Under the pieces are notes generated by a model. It saw only the letters and a list, made by a program, of their open reading frames with translations. It did not search any database and had not been told where the DNA came from. A program made the translations under genes and the position numbers. DNA of 64,000 nt from Gp1-AA133 sp963850425 (GTDB lineage: Bacteria; Acidobacteriota; Terriglobia; Terriglobales; Acidobacteriaceae), in assembly GCA_963850425.1 (NCBI GenBank), contig CAWKLF010000002.1:62001-126000 (forward strand). The letters are read 5' to 3'. Shown here piece after piece: positions 25,548 through 34,542 of the stretch (within the stretch, counting starts at the first letter, position 1; every line of letters begins with the position of its first letter).

Positions 25548-25828
25548 AACTGAGAAACGGTAACTTCTGTTTGTCGCGTGCTGGCTGGGTAGACCGCTGC
25601 TCCTTTACCTGATGATCGCTCGCTCTACCAAGTTGCCTGCTTCACTGCGCTAATTCGAGCAATCGCAGTGCCTCTCGCACGGCTACCCCTTCCCCATTTG
25701 ATTCAGACGGTTAGATGCGGCAAGAATTACAATCGATGAAAATTGTACACTTTTTTTCTCATACTTCGACAGTACATTTCGAAGTCCCCATTGATACACG
25801 ACCTAGGTACCCGGTTCGGGACCTCCAA
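25548..25828. other. Gene-free stretch between tonB and the ileS promoter
   Basis: No credible coding region, T-box or other leader was found. It contains AT-rich tracts around 25738-25762 (GAAAATTGTACACTTTTTTTC) that may be part of the tonB promoter region. Confidence 0.4.
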
Positions 25829-25857
25829 TAGACGTACTTTCGCTCCCTCCCTATAAT
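25829..25857 (+). promoter_or_regulatory. Sigma-70-type promoter of ileS
   Basis: TAGACG (25829-25834), a 17-base spacer and TATAAT (25852-25857). The predicted transcript starts near 25864, just before the AGGAGA ribosome-binding site. Because an in-frame ATG at 25856 lies in the -10 element, it cannot be the start of ileS. Confidence 0.65.
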
Positions 25858-25888
25858 GAAAATCAACCATTTAGGAGAAATCTGCCGC

Positions 25889-28714
25889 GTGCCGCTTGAA
25901 CTCAAAACCACCGTCAATCTTCCCAAAACCGACTTCCCTATGAAGGCCAATCTGCCGCAAAACGAGCCAAAAACACTGGCTCGCTGGGAAGAGATGGGCA
26001 TTTACAAGCGCATCCAGGAAGCACGTAAAGGCTTGCCGGTGTATGTCCTGCATGACGGGCCACCCTACGCGAACGGCGCCCTGCACCTCGGGCACGCCCT
26101 GAACAAAACCTTGAAGGATTTCATTGTGAAATCCAAAAGCATGAGCGGATTTGACGCGCCCTATGTCCCAGGATGGGACTGCCATGGGCTTCCGATCGAG
26201 ATCAAGGTCGACAAGCAGCTCGGCAAAAAGAAGCTCCAGCTAAATCCCACCGAGGTTCGCCTGGAGTGCAGGAAGTACGCTCAGAAGTTTCTGAACCTTC
26301 AGCGCGAGCAATTCAAGCGCATCGGTGTTTTCGGGCGCTGGGACAACCCCTATTCCACGATGACTCCCGAATACGAGTCGATCGTGCTGCGCACGTTCTA
26401 CTCATTCCTTGAGCAGGGCTTCGTGTACAAGGGCTTGCGCTCGGTCTACTGGTGCATCTACGACAAGACGGCGCTCGCCGAAGCGGAAGTCGAATACGAG
26501 AACCACACCAGCCCGACCGTGTGGGTGAAGTATGCGATGGCGGATGATCCCTCGGCGATCGACGCGTCGCTGCGTGGAAAGAAAGTCTTCACCATCATTT
26601 GGACCACTACACCCTGGACTTTGCCCGCTTCGATGGCAGTCGCTTTTCATCCCGACGAAGAGTACGTCGCGCTCCAATCCGGCAGTGAGGTTTACATCGT
26701 CGGGGCAAAGCTGGCCGAAGAAGTCATCGCCAAATGCAGTCTTGCCGGCGCGACTGAAATTGCGCGCTTCGCCGGACGCAAAATGGAAAGAGTCAACTTT
26801 CGCCACCCCTTCCTGGATCGCAATGTCCTGGGCGTCCTCGCCGAGTATGTCACGATGGATACCGGCACGGGCGTGGTGCACACTGCGCCTTCGCATGGCG
26901 CAGACGATTTTGTCACCGGCGTGAAATACGAACTGGACGCCACTTCGCGGGTGGACGAAGCGGGCATCCTGCGCGAGGGCCTCCCCGAATACGAAGGCAA
27001 GAAAGTCTTCGACGCGAACGCCTCCATTGTCGAATTGCTGAAAACTCGCGGCGTACTCCTTCACACGGAGAAGATCGAGCACTCCTACCCACACTGCTGG
27101 CGTTGCCATAACCCGATCATCTTCCGGGCAACCGAGCAATGGTTCATCTCCATGGAAACGCCCATGCCTGGGGGCACCTTGCGCTCGCGTGCGCTCGAGG
27201 AAATCAGCAAGGTGAAATGGGACCCGGCCTGGGGTGAAGGTCGCATCGCGAACATGATCGCCACGCGTCCCGACTGGTGCGTCTCGCGCCAGCGCATTTG
27301 GGGAGTACCGATCGCGGTGTTCCTGTGCGAGAAATGCGGCAAGCCGTTAATGGACCCTACCGTCAACCGCACGGTGGAAACGCTGTTTGCGCGCGCAGGC
27401 GCGGATGCTTGGTACACGCCAGAAGCCGACGCTCTGGTTCCTGCCGGGACCAAGTGCCCACATTGCCAGGGGACCACGTTCAAGAAGGAAATGGACATCC
27501 TCGATGTGTGGTTTGAGTCCGGTTCCAGCTATCTCGCCCTGCGCGCCGCCGAACCGCAGTATCCGCCGGTTTCGGACCTGTACCTGGAGGGCGGCGACCA
27601 GCATCGCGGCTGGTTCCACTCTTCCCTGCTCTGCACGGTCGGCTCTGAGAATCACGCGCCTTACAAGGTCGTCGCAACCGAGGGCTGGACACTCGACGAG
27701 AATGGCCAGGCGATGTCCAAGTCGCGCGGCAATGACGTCGATCCCGTCGACATTTCTAACCGCTTGGGCGCCGAAATCGTCCGCCTCTGGGTCGCCTCCG
27801 TCGACTTTCGCGAAGACGTCGTCGGCTCCGAGCGCCTGATGCAGAGCGTCGCGGAGAACTACCGCACCATCCGCAACAATCTCTTCAAAAACAGCCTGGG
27901 GAACCTGTACGACTTTAACCCCGCGCGCGATGCACTGCCTTTCGACAAATTGCAGGCTCTCGACCAGTACATGCTGCGCCAGGCGGCTGCCTTGGCCAGC
28001 GACGTGATCCGCTGGTACGACGAGTTTGCGTTCCACAAAATCTACCAGCGCGTCCTGAATTTCTGCGCAGTCGAGTTGAGCGCGTTCTACTTTGACGTGC
28101 TCAAGGACCGGTTGTATACATCGGCTCCAAATTCACCGGGGCGCCGCGCCGCACAGACCACGATCTGGCGCATCCTTGAAGCCATGGTGCGGTTGCTCGC
28201 TCCTGTGATGAGCTTCACCTGCGAGGAGGTTTGGGGATATCTGCCGAAGACCGCCAGTCGTCCGTCGAGCGTGCATACGGCGTTGTTTCCGAAGGCAGAA
28301 GAAATTTTCGGCACTTTGAATGTTCCCGACGACCCCAAGCAGCTCGATGACTGGGCTACCCTGCGTTCCGTGCGCGAGCAGGTTCTGAAGGATCTGGAAG
28401 GCGCGCGCAACGCTAAGCAGATCGGCAAGGCGGTAGAAGCGCAGGTGAAGGTGGCGGCCGCAGAACCCGTTTACTCCGTTCTGTCACGTTACCGTGATCA
28501 ACTGCGTTATATCTTCATCGTGTCGGCAGTTACACTCGAGGAAAAGAAATCCGGCAATGGCACCGGCGCTGTATCGGTCACCGTCAGCAAAGCCGACGGC
28601 CAGAAGTGCGAGCGCTGCTGGAATTATTCCGTACACGTCGGCGAGAACCAGAACTACCCGACCGTCTGCGAACGCTGCAGTGAAGTGTTAAGAGAGATCG
28701 AAGGTGAACGGTAG
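25889..28714 (+). CDS. ileS: Isoleucyl-tRNA synthetase
   Basis: A class I tRNA synthetase of 941 residues. It has the HIGH-like HLGH (in GALHLGHALN), a connective editing domain with TWTTTPWTLP, DWCVSRQRIWG, the catalytic AMSKSRGN, and a C-terminal zinc-binding CERCW...CERC pair. GTG 25889 is the likely start: it lies 10 bases downstream of AGGAGA, and the ATG at 25856 overlaps the promoter. lspA follows directly. Confidence 0.96.
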   Translation: MPLELKTTVNLPKTDFPMKANLPQNEPKTLARWEEMGIYKRIQEARKGLPVYVLHDGPPYANGALHLGHALNKTLKDFIVKSKSMSGFDAPYVPGWDCHGLPIEIKVDKQLGKKKLQLNPTEVRLECRKYAQKFLNLQREQFKRIGVFGRWDNPYSTMTPEYESIVLRTFYSFLEQGFVYKGLRSVYWCIYDKTALAEAEVEYENHTSPTVWVKYAMADDPSAIDASLRGKKVFTIIWTTTPWTLPASMAVAFHPDEEYVALQSGSEVYIVGAKLAEEVIAKCSLAGATEIARFAGRKMERVNFRHPFLDRNVLGVLAEYVTMDTGTGVVHTAPSHGADDFVTGVKYELDATSRVDEAGILREGLPEYEGKKVFDANASIVELLKTRGVLLHTEKIEHSYPHCWRCHNPIIFRATEQWFISMETPMPGGTLRSRALEEISKVKWDPAWGEGRIANMIATRPDWCVSRQRIWGVPIAVFLCEKCGKPLMDPTVNRTVETLFARAGADAWYTPEADALVPAGTKCPHCQGTTFKKEMDILDVWFESGSSYLALRAAEPQYPPVSDLYLEGGDQHRGWFHSSLLCTVGSENHAPYKVVATEGWTLDENGQAMSKSRGNDVDPVDISNRLGAEIVRLWVASVDFREDVVGSERLMQSVAENYRTIRNNLFKNSLGNLYDFNPARDALPFDKLQALDQYMLRQAAALASDVIRWYDEFAFHKIYQRVLNFCAVELSAFYFDVLKDRLYTSAPNSPGRRAAQTTIWRILEAMVRLLAPVMSFTCEEVWGYLPKTASRPSSVHTALFPKAEEIFGTLNVPDDPKQLDDWATLRSVREQVLKDLEGARNAKQIGKAVEAQVKVAAAEPVYSVLSRYRDQLRYIFIVSAVTLEEKKSGNGTGAVSVTVSKADGQKCERCWNYSVHVGENQNYPTVCERCSEVLREIEGER

Positions 28715-28751
28715 GCCCTTGGTCCGGGCCGAGATAAGCGGTTCGTCTCCC

Positions 28752-29270
28752 ATGCGAAAATTTCACCTCTTGCTCGCCGCGTTCGTTGTGCTGCTGGACC
28801 GTTTGACCAAGCTGGCTGTCGAACGCAAAATTCCATTGCACGACGGAATCCAGATTATTCCCGGATTTTTCCGCCTTACCCATCTGGAAAACCGGGGCGC
28901 CGCGTTCGGCCTCTTCGCCGACTCATCCTCGCCCTGGACGGTGGGGACGTTGGTGCTCTTCTCGGTGATCGCGCTAATCGTGGTTTCCATGCTGCTCTGG
29001 AAAAACAGCCATACGCTATCGACTACCGGTGTAGGACTTTCACTGATTCTGGGAGGAGCGATCGGCAACCTCTGGGACCGTCTCAGCACCGGCCACGTCA
29101 CCGACTTCCTGCTTTTCTACGTACGCTCCTACCAGTGGCCCGCGTTCAACGTAGCCGACAGCGCCATCGTGATTGGCGCAGGGCTGTTGGTGTATGAAAT
29201 CTTGTTTACCAAGGAAGCGAAAGAAGGATCTCAGGTCTCAGGTGTTAGCTCTGAGGAAAAGCCGAGCTAG
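28752..29270 (+). CDS. lspA: Lipoprotein signal peptidase
   Basis: LspA cleaves the signal peptides of prolipoproteins. 172 residues with four hydrophobic segments. The NRGAAFG motif and two aspartates in GNLWDRLSTGHVTDFL and FNVADSAIV (the catalytic pair) are present. The ATG at 28752 was chosen because the core begins with KFHLLLAAFVVLLDRLTK; a start at 28704 would overlap ileS by 11 bases. The last ~15 codons come from an intergenic repeat (see 29231-29386). ileS-lspA order is common. Confidence 0.92.
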   Translation: MRKFHLLLAAFVVLLDRLTKLAVERKIPLHDGIQIIPGFFRLTHLENRGAAFGLFADSSSPWTVGTLVLFSVIALIVVSMLLWKNSHTLSTTGVGLSLILGGAIGNLWDRLSTGHVTDFLLFYVRSYQWPAFNVADSAIVIGAGLLVYEILFTKEAKEGSQVSGVSSEEKPS

Positions 29271-29386
29271 GCAGCTGACAGGCCTCTGGAAATCCTGGAG
29301 TTCAGCGCCGAGTCCGTCCCAGCCTCAGGCAGGTCGTGTGAGAACATCGCACTCCACTCAAATCTTAAGCTTTTCCTGAGACCTGA
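29231..29386. repeat. 12-bp inverted repeat pair spanning the lspA tail and intergenic region
   Basis: TCAGGTCTCAGG at 29231-29242 is the exact reverse complement of CCTGAGACCTGA at 29375-29386. The right copy continues as CACCTGACACC, a short tandem-like motif. The left copy codes for the C-terminal tail of LspA (QVSGVSSE), which is not conserved, suggesting that a small repeat element inserted at the gene end. Confidence 0.5.
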
Positions 29387-29403
29387 CACCTGACACCAGA
29401 GAC

Positions 29404-31758
29404 CTACGGTGTCCCATACAGCTGCTTATAAACATTCGCATTGCGCATGATCGCTTGCACGTACTCGCGCGTCTCGGTGAATGGGATGGACTCGACGAAT
29501 TCCTGCGGGTCGCGGTACTTGCCTTGCGCCAGCCAATCTTCGACCCGATCCGAACCCGCGTTGTAGGCCGCGAGCGCGTACTCGAATGATCCGAACTTGT
29601 CGACCATGCTCTTGAAGTAGCGTGTACCCAATTGCAAATTGACGGTAGGGGTGTAGAGCTGGTTGGGGCTGAAGTGATGCATCTTCACTTCTTTCGCTAC
29701 CTTTTTGCCTGTAACCGGCAGCAACTGCATCAGGCCGACCGCATTCGCGCGCGAGATCGCATTCGGATTGAATTCGGATTCCTGACGGATCAGCGATGCC
29801 ACGAGATAGGGATCCAGCTCGTTCTCGCTCGAGAAGCGTTTCAAGTCAACCCAGTAGGCCTTCGGGAATAGCGCCTCCCAGTAGGGGCGCGGCAACTCGG
29901 GCACATCCACGGCAAAGTAGTTAGGCACGCCGCGTTTCATGACTTCGATGGCGCGATCGTAACGCCCGCTGTCCTGGTAAAGGCGCGCGGTTTCCGCCAG
30001 CGTCCAGTTCCCTTCTTCGCTGGGCGGAGCCGCCTGGATCTCACGCACGGCAAAGTCGACCAGGCCGCCGTTCTCAAGAAGCCGCGCCTTTTGTACGTGC
30101 AAGTCTTCTGCGGGGGGCTCGCTCGCAGTCACTTTTCCTGACAGGTCAAGGGCAGGCACCCGATCGAGCAGGGCGTACTGTACGGGCTCGGTCGTCGGCT
30201 TCAGTGCCTTCAGGCGCTGGCGGGCGAGTTCTGCGTAATAGAAATTCCGGAACCGGTCCGAGAGCTTCTGGTAGTAAGCCCGCGCCTGGTTCAGTTCGTT
30301 GTCCTCTTCCGCGAGACGCGCGCGCCAGTACAGCGCCGCCGGAACTTCCCCGGAAGCCGGATACAAGGCAATCTGCTGATCGAACTCCTGCTTGGCTTCT
30401 TCGTTGCGCCCCTGGCGCAGGCTCAGCCACGCTACTTTCCAGTGCGCGTAGGAGGCGCGGGCGCCATTCGGAAAGCGCTGCTGCATCTCCCGGTACGCAT
30501 CGATCGCCTTATCGTAGTCCCGCCGCAACAGGTAGACGTTGCCCGCAGCCAGCAGCGATTGCTCGAGCCACGGACTGGTGGGTGCGGATTGCCTGAGCTG
30601 CGCCTGCAAACGCAGGAAACCCTCATCATCGTCCGCCGCACGAGCCGCTTCGCCCAACAAGTAAAGCTTCTGGGCCGCAATTTCCGGTGTGCTGTCGGGG
30701 GTGGAATTCAAAACCTGTTTCGCATCTTTGCTGCGCCCGCTCTTTTGCAGAGCAGCAGCCAAAGCCAGTTGCAGTGAAGGCCGGTCGTCGGCACTCACCT
30801 CGTCGAGCAGATCGCGGTACTCGGTGGCCGCGTCGCTGTACCGTTTGCCCTTCGCGAACAAGTCGGCGCGGGTGCGGCGCTCGGCAAGCAACAATGGAGA
30901 AATGCTGCCCGTGAGCTTCTTCAACTCCGTATTCGCGGTATCGGCTTCAGGGCTCGTCGGCATGCGGTAATACACGTTGCGCAGCGCCGCCACGGCTTTT
31001 GCTGTCTGTCCCATTGCCGCATAGGCACGGCCCAACCCAAGCTCCACATCCGCACGTGCCGGGACGCGATCGCCTTCGAGCAAGGTGGCCGCTTCCGCAG
31101 CACGGTTGTCAGCCAGCAGCGCGCCCGCATAAACAACGTGCGCATCCTTCGTGAGCAAAGAATCCGGATAGTTTTTGCTGAAGTCCGCCAGCGTCGCGAC
31201 TGCCTCGGCTGTCCTTCCTGTCTGCAGGTAGGAACTGCCCAGGTAGTACGCAACGTAGTCGCCGAGATCGCCAGCCTTGGGCTTGGCGTGATTTAGCGGA
31301 TCGATGGCCTTCGCGTAATCATGATCGAGAACATGCGCGTATCCAATCGCCAGCCACGCTAGCGCGCCGGCGTCTTCCTTGGAGTGCCGCTGGGCATACG
31401 CGGTCACGCCCGCATAGGCGGCCGGAGTCCTTTCCTGAAGAAGCTGTTGCGCCATGGGACGTAGGCTCGCCGAGGCCACGAAGGCCTGGCGGATACGCCG
31501 TACGCGAGGAGACATGCGCCGCTTGCGTTTTTTGGCGGCCGCGCTCTTCGTTGCAGAAGCATGCGCGCTTTTGGACTTGCTGGATTGCGCGGCCTTCCCC
31601 GCCTTCGTGCCGGCTGCCTTAGCAGCAGGCTTATGCGTCCCGGAGGAAGAAGCACTGTCGGCTTGCGTTCCGAACGCACGCGGGGAAACACAAAGAGATC
31701 CACAAGCGATCCCTACCACGAGGCACAAAACGAATGTACGGGAGGACAACACGCTCAC
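29404..31758 (-). CDS. Soluble lytic murein transglycosylase-like protein (Slt family)
   Basis: 784 residues: a signal peptide, a low-complexity Ala/Lys/Ser-rich linker (about 30-80), a long superhelical TPR-like region (100-600), and a C-terminal SLT domain with the catalytic Glu660 in LIRQESEFNP, NAVGLMQLLPVTGK and YNAGSDRV. It cleaves the MurNAc-GlcNAc bond to give 1,6-anhydro-muropeptides. The lower gene of a pair: its start is 3 bases after the GAF-protein stop. Confidence 0.92.
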   Translation of the reverse strand: MSVLSSRTFVLCLVVGIACGSLCVSPRAFGTQADSASSSGTHKPAAKAAGTKAGKAAQSSKSKSAHASATKSAAAKKRKRRMSPRVRRIRQAFVASASLRPMAQQLLQERTPAAYAGVTAYAQRHSKEDAGALAWLAIGYAHVLDHDYAKAIDPLNHAKPKAGDLGDYVAYYLGSSYLQTGRTAEAVATLADFSKNYPDSLLTKDAHVVYAGALLADNRAAEAATLLEGDRVPARADVELGLGRAYAAMGQTAKAVAALRNVYYRMPTSPEADTANTELKKLTGSISPLLLAERRTRADLFAKGKRYSDAATEYRDLLDEVSADDRPSLQLALAAALQKSGRSKDAKQVLNSTPDSTPEIAAQKLYLLGEAARAADDDEGFLRLQAQLRQSAPTSPWLEQSLLAAGNVYLLRRDYDKAIDAYREMQQRFPNGARASYAHWKVAWLSLRQGRNEEAKQEFDQQIALYPASGEVPAALYWRARLAEEDNELNQARAYYQKLSDRFRNFYYAELARQRLKALKPTTEPVQYALLDRVPALDLSGKVTASEPPAEDLHVQKARLLENGGLVDFAVREIQAAPPSEEGNWTLAETARLYQDSGRYDRAIEVMKRGVPNYFAVDVPELPRPYWEALFPKAYWVDLKRFSSENELDPYLVASLIRQESEFNPNAISRANAVGLMQLLPVTGKKVAKEVKMHHFSPNQLYTPTVNLQLGTRYFKSMVDKFGSFEYALAAYNAGSDRVEDWLAQGKYRDPQEFVESIPFTETREYVQAIMRNANVYKQLYGTP

Positions 31759-31761
31759 AAT

Positions 31762-32895
31762 CTATCGCCGGAAATTGGCGCCCATCACTGAAATATCGTC
31801 TTCCGCCAGGCTGCGAACCAGTTCTGCCTGGATGTAGTCCACACTAGCCGCCACCGTGTTTCCATAACGCTTCTTGAAAGTGGCGCGGCTCTTGTCGATG
31901 TCTTCTTTCAATCGGTCATACAGGTCTTTGTTCTTACGGCCTTCAGCGACCTTGGCCTGGTTGTACAACTTGATCTCGTCCACCAGTAGCCTGGCGAACC
32001 GTTGCGCCTTGCGATGAACGTCCGCGTCTTGTTCGCTGAGTGCGGCGCCTGCATGACCAATGGAAGCGCCTGGATCTACCCCGGCCGCCGCCGCCGCGAC
32101 CGATACCACCTCCGCATGCGCCGGCTCGGATGGAGCTTCGTATGCTGTGGCTGCCGCCGCAGTGTGTCGCGGAGCGTGGCCCGTAAACGGGTCGTTGAAG
32201 CTCGGGGTCGTCTGCATCGAAGGAGTCGCCGGAACGCTGTCAGCGTAAGGCGCCGCTTCGCGCGGAGCTTGCTTGCGCAGCGAAACCAGCTCCAGCCACG
32301 CGCTGGTCGAGACCACCAGCAGTTCTACGGATGCCGTGTCCAGGCGATTCTTATCCAGCCCGCAGTCCACATACACCACCGCGGCTACTTTGTCTTTCAG
32401 AAGCAACGGCAGCATCACGATGTGATCGTCAGCCGGACCGCCAAACCGATCGATGAATCTCGGGTCCATATCAAGGACCTGCCCGCTGAAAGGCGCTTTC
32501 TCGTGCAGCACGCGTTCCGGCAATCCGCGCGAGGTATCGAGCGTGAAGTCCTTAACAGCGTCATTATCTTCGAAGCCTCGACCCTGCCAGCCGGTTGCCA
32601 TGCCGCCTTTAATGACGAACAGAGCGGTGCGGCCGGAATACTGGGCAACGCCGTCAAGCAACGCCCGGAGAATTTCTTTTTGTGTGCCGCCGGCGTGGAT
32701 TGCAGCCACGCCACGCAACAAATCTGCCGGACCGGTGCCGCTTGAGCCGTCGTGCCCTGCCGCATCCATGGCTCCCTGCGGCAATTCTTCAAGAACGCGA
32801 CGGACCAGTTCTTCGCGGATCTGCGGTAGGTGCCCCTGCAGAACCTGCGTGACCACACGCTCGACAATCTGTCCAACTTCGTTCGCGTCTGTCAT
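31762..32895 (-). CDS. GAF-domain protein with conserved C-terminal tail
   Basis: 377 residues. A GAF-like domain occupies about 60-210 (LLRGVAAIHAGGTQKEILRALLDGVAQYSGRTALFVIKGG, LPLLLKDKVAAVVYVDC), followed by a disordered Ala/Pro/Thr-rich linker and a helical tail with KAQRFARLLVDEIKLYNQAKV. The tail is a recurrent module of acidobacterial proteins as far as I recall. No effector domain is present, so the ligand and target are unknown. Its stop is 3 bases upstream of the lytic transglycosylase start. Confidence 0.75.
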   Translation of the reverse strand: MTDANEVGQIVERVVTQVLQGHLPQIREELVRRVLEELPQGAMDAAGHDGSSGTGPADLLRGVAAIHAGGTQKEILRALLDGVAQYSGRTALFVIKGGMATGWQGRGFEDNDAVKDFTLDTSRGLPERVLHEKAPFSGQVLDMDPRFIDRFGGPADDHIVMLPLLLKDKVAAVVYVDCGLDKNRLDTASVELLVVSTSAWLELVSLRKQAPREAAPYADSVPATPSMQTTPSFNDPFTGHAPRHTAAAATAYEAPSEPAHAEVVSVAAAAAGVDPGASIGHAGAALSEQDADVHRKAQRFARLLVDEIKLYNQAKVAEGRKNKDLYDRLKEDIDKSRATFKKRYGNTVAASVDYIQAELVRSLAEDDISVMGANFRR

Positions 32896-33075
32896 GAATT
32901 CTCGGTAATTCTCGGGAAAACTCTGGCAACTTTCCCAGCTAACCCTTGATTATACGGTACTTGCACTAGGACTTCCGGTGCCTTTAGGACGTGTTCCCTG
33001 GTGTTCCCGGCTGCTCCCCTAAAATTTATCGTAAAGCGCACCGGCCCGGATACGGCAAAAGCACTCGTCAGAAAC

Positions 33076-33094
33076 CTTGGTTACCAAGTAGAAT
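33076..33094. promoter_or_regulatory. Inverted repeat and putative -10 element upstream of the ECF sigma gene
   Basis: CTTGGTTACCAAG (33076-33088), an inverted repeat, abuts TAGAAT (33089-33094), a plausible -10; TCGTCA at 33065-33070 is a weak -35 at 18 bases. A dimeric regulator would overlap the spacer. The surrounding stretch 32896-33145 shows nothing else. Confidence 0.4.
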
Positions 33095-33145
33095 AACAAC
33101 TCGCCCATCAGCGAGAGCCTCGCAAAATACTGCATCGGACTAAGA

Positions 33146-33775
33146 ATGAGCGCCATCCAACCCAAGATAGGTGAGCCCGTTAGCGACGAAATGGCGCTGG
33201 TCCAGGCCGCCAAAAAGGGCGAAGTCTCTGCGTTTGAGGAACTGGTAAAGCGGTACGATCGCAACGTTTTTCGTATCGCCCAGCACATCACGCAGAACCG
33301 GGAAGATGCGGAAGATGTTGTCCAGGACGCGTTCCTGAAGGCCTATAGCAACCTGGAACAATTCCAGGGGCAGTCGAAGTTTTATACCTGGCTGGTTCGG
33401 ATTGCCGTCAACGAGGCGCTGATGAAATTGCGCCGCCGCCGGCCCGAGCGCACCGTTTCGCTGGACGAGGACGTCAAGACTGAAGAGGATTCGGTTCCCC
33501 GCGAGATCGCGGACTGGAGCCCGAATCCCGAGCAACTCTACAAGCAAGCGGAGTTGAAAGACATCTTGACGCGCACCATCCAGGGTTTGCCACCGAGTTT
33601 CCGGACGGTTTTCGTCCTGAGAGATGTGGAAGGTCTTTCCACCGAGGAGACGGCCGAGGCTTTGGGCCTCAGCATCCCGGCGGTGAAATCAAGGTTGTTG
33701 CGGGCCCGCCTGCAACTGCGGGAGCGGCTCAGCCGCTACTTCAAGAAACGTGAGAGCGGAGATGGCCAAAAGTGA
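33146..33775 (+). CDS. ECF-type RNA polymerase sigma factor
   Basis: 209 residues with the two ECF sigma modules: region 2 (FEELVKRYDRNVFRIAQHITQNREDAEDVVQDAFLKAY and FQGQSKFYTWLVRIAVN) and region 4 (LPPSFRTVFVLRDVEGLSTEETAEALGLSIPAVKSRLLRARLQL). It directs RNA polymerase to a specific promoter set. The stop overlaps the anti-sigma start (GTGA), the normal sigma/anti-sigma arrangement. Confidence 0.94.
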   Translation: MSAIQPKIGEPVSDEMALVQAAKKGEVSAFEELVKRYDRNVFRIAQHITQNREDAEDVVQDAFLKAYSNLEQFQGQSKFYTWLVRIAVNEALMKLRRRRPERTVSLDEDVKTEEDSVPREIADWSPNPEQLYKQAELKDILTRTIQGLPPSFRTVFVLRDVEGLSTEETAEALGLSIPAVKSRLLRARLQLRERLSRYFKKRESGDGQK

Positions 33776-34026
33776 AATGCTCTGAATTCCTGCAAGAGCT
33801 GACAAATTATCTAGACGGCGCACTCGATGATCGGACCAAGTCCGAACTCGAGGACCACCTGGCTTGGTGCCACAACTGCTATGTGGTATGCGACACCACC
33901 AAGAAGACCATCGAGATTTATCGGGACTCTGAGCTTTACGAACTGCCCGACGACCTACGTACCCGGCTTCGCTCCGCGATCATGTCGAAATGCCAGCAGC
34001 GAAAAAAGACCCAGGAGAGTTTCTAG
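33772..34026 (+). CDS. Zinc-binding anti-sigma factor (zf-HC2/ZAS type)
   Basis: 84 residues. The zinc motif H-x3-C-x2-C (DHLAWCHNC) marks the anti-sigma ZAS domain. It lacks a transmembrane segment, so it is soluble, like the redox-responsive RsrA class rather than a membrane RseA type. Whether it releases the sigma factor on disulphide stress is inference. Starts with GTG overlapping the sigma stop. Confidence 0.85.
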   Translation: MKCSEFLQELTNYLDGALDDRTKSELEDHLAWCHNCYVVCDTTKKTIEIYRDSELYELPDDLRTRLRSAIMSKCQQRKKTQESF

Positions 34027-34221
34027 CTACAAATCCTTCCGCGATCTTCCTGACAAAATTTAAAGTCATTGTATGCAAGAGTTTTCCTTTGTTCGGTTTC
34101 GGACATAACTCCCCCTGCCCCCAAGTCGAACCTTTTCTCCGGTATCCGAATCTAAGTGTTTGTCCGGAGTTGGCTGCTGCCTTGCACTACTGAACATTTG
34201 GGTTCTGTGGAGGGTCTCGCA

Positions 34222-34455
34222 ATGGGGAAGGTAATTGACGCGCTTTTCGGTTGCTGGCACCTGCATTACAGTTTTCCGATCACGTTAAAACCCGGGTCGC
34301 GCCGCAACAAAGCGGCAATGCTCACCGGGACGTACGTAGTCTGTCTCGAGTGCGGCAAGGAATTCCCCTACGACTGGCAAGAGATGAAAGTCGTTTCCGG
34401 CACTCGCAAGCATGCCAGCACGATGCGTTCTCTCGCGACCAAGGAAGCCGGCTGA
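34222..34455 (+). CDS. Small Cys/His-rich protein, possible zinc-binding
   Basis: 77 residues from ATG 34222, with GCWHLHYSFPIT near the N-terminus and VVCLECGKEFPYDW in the middle. The C..H..H and CxxC groups could bind zinc. No named family recognised, but the pattern is conserved in small acidobacterial proteins as far as I recall. Followed by a strong terminator. Confidence 0.65.
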   Translation: MGKVIDALFGCWHLHYSFPITLKPGSRRNKAAMLTGTYVVCLECGKEFPYDWQEMKVVSGTRKHASTMRSLATKEAG

Positions 34456-34490
34456 TAACCAACGCGGCGCCTGATTCTCGATTAGAAACG

Positions 34491-34520
34491 AAACCGGCAG
34501 CCCGAGGGCTGCCGGTTTTC
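34491..34520. terminator. Rho-independent terminator between the small Cys protein and the M48 protease
   Basis: The stem AACCGGCAGCCC / GGGCTGCCGGTT (34492-34503 and 34506-34517) is followed by TTC on the plus strand and preceded by GAAA, giving a T-tract on both strands. It can serve both convergent genes. Confidence 0.8.
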
Positions 34521-34542
34521 TGCTTGGTAGAAACTAGTTGAA

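Noticed and set aside
25548..25888. T-box leader upstream of ileS
   Set aside because: No T-box sequence or specifier stem could be found; the promoter and short leader are sufficient.
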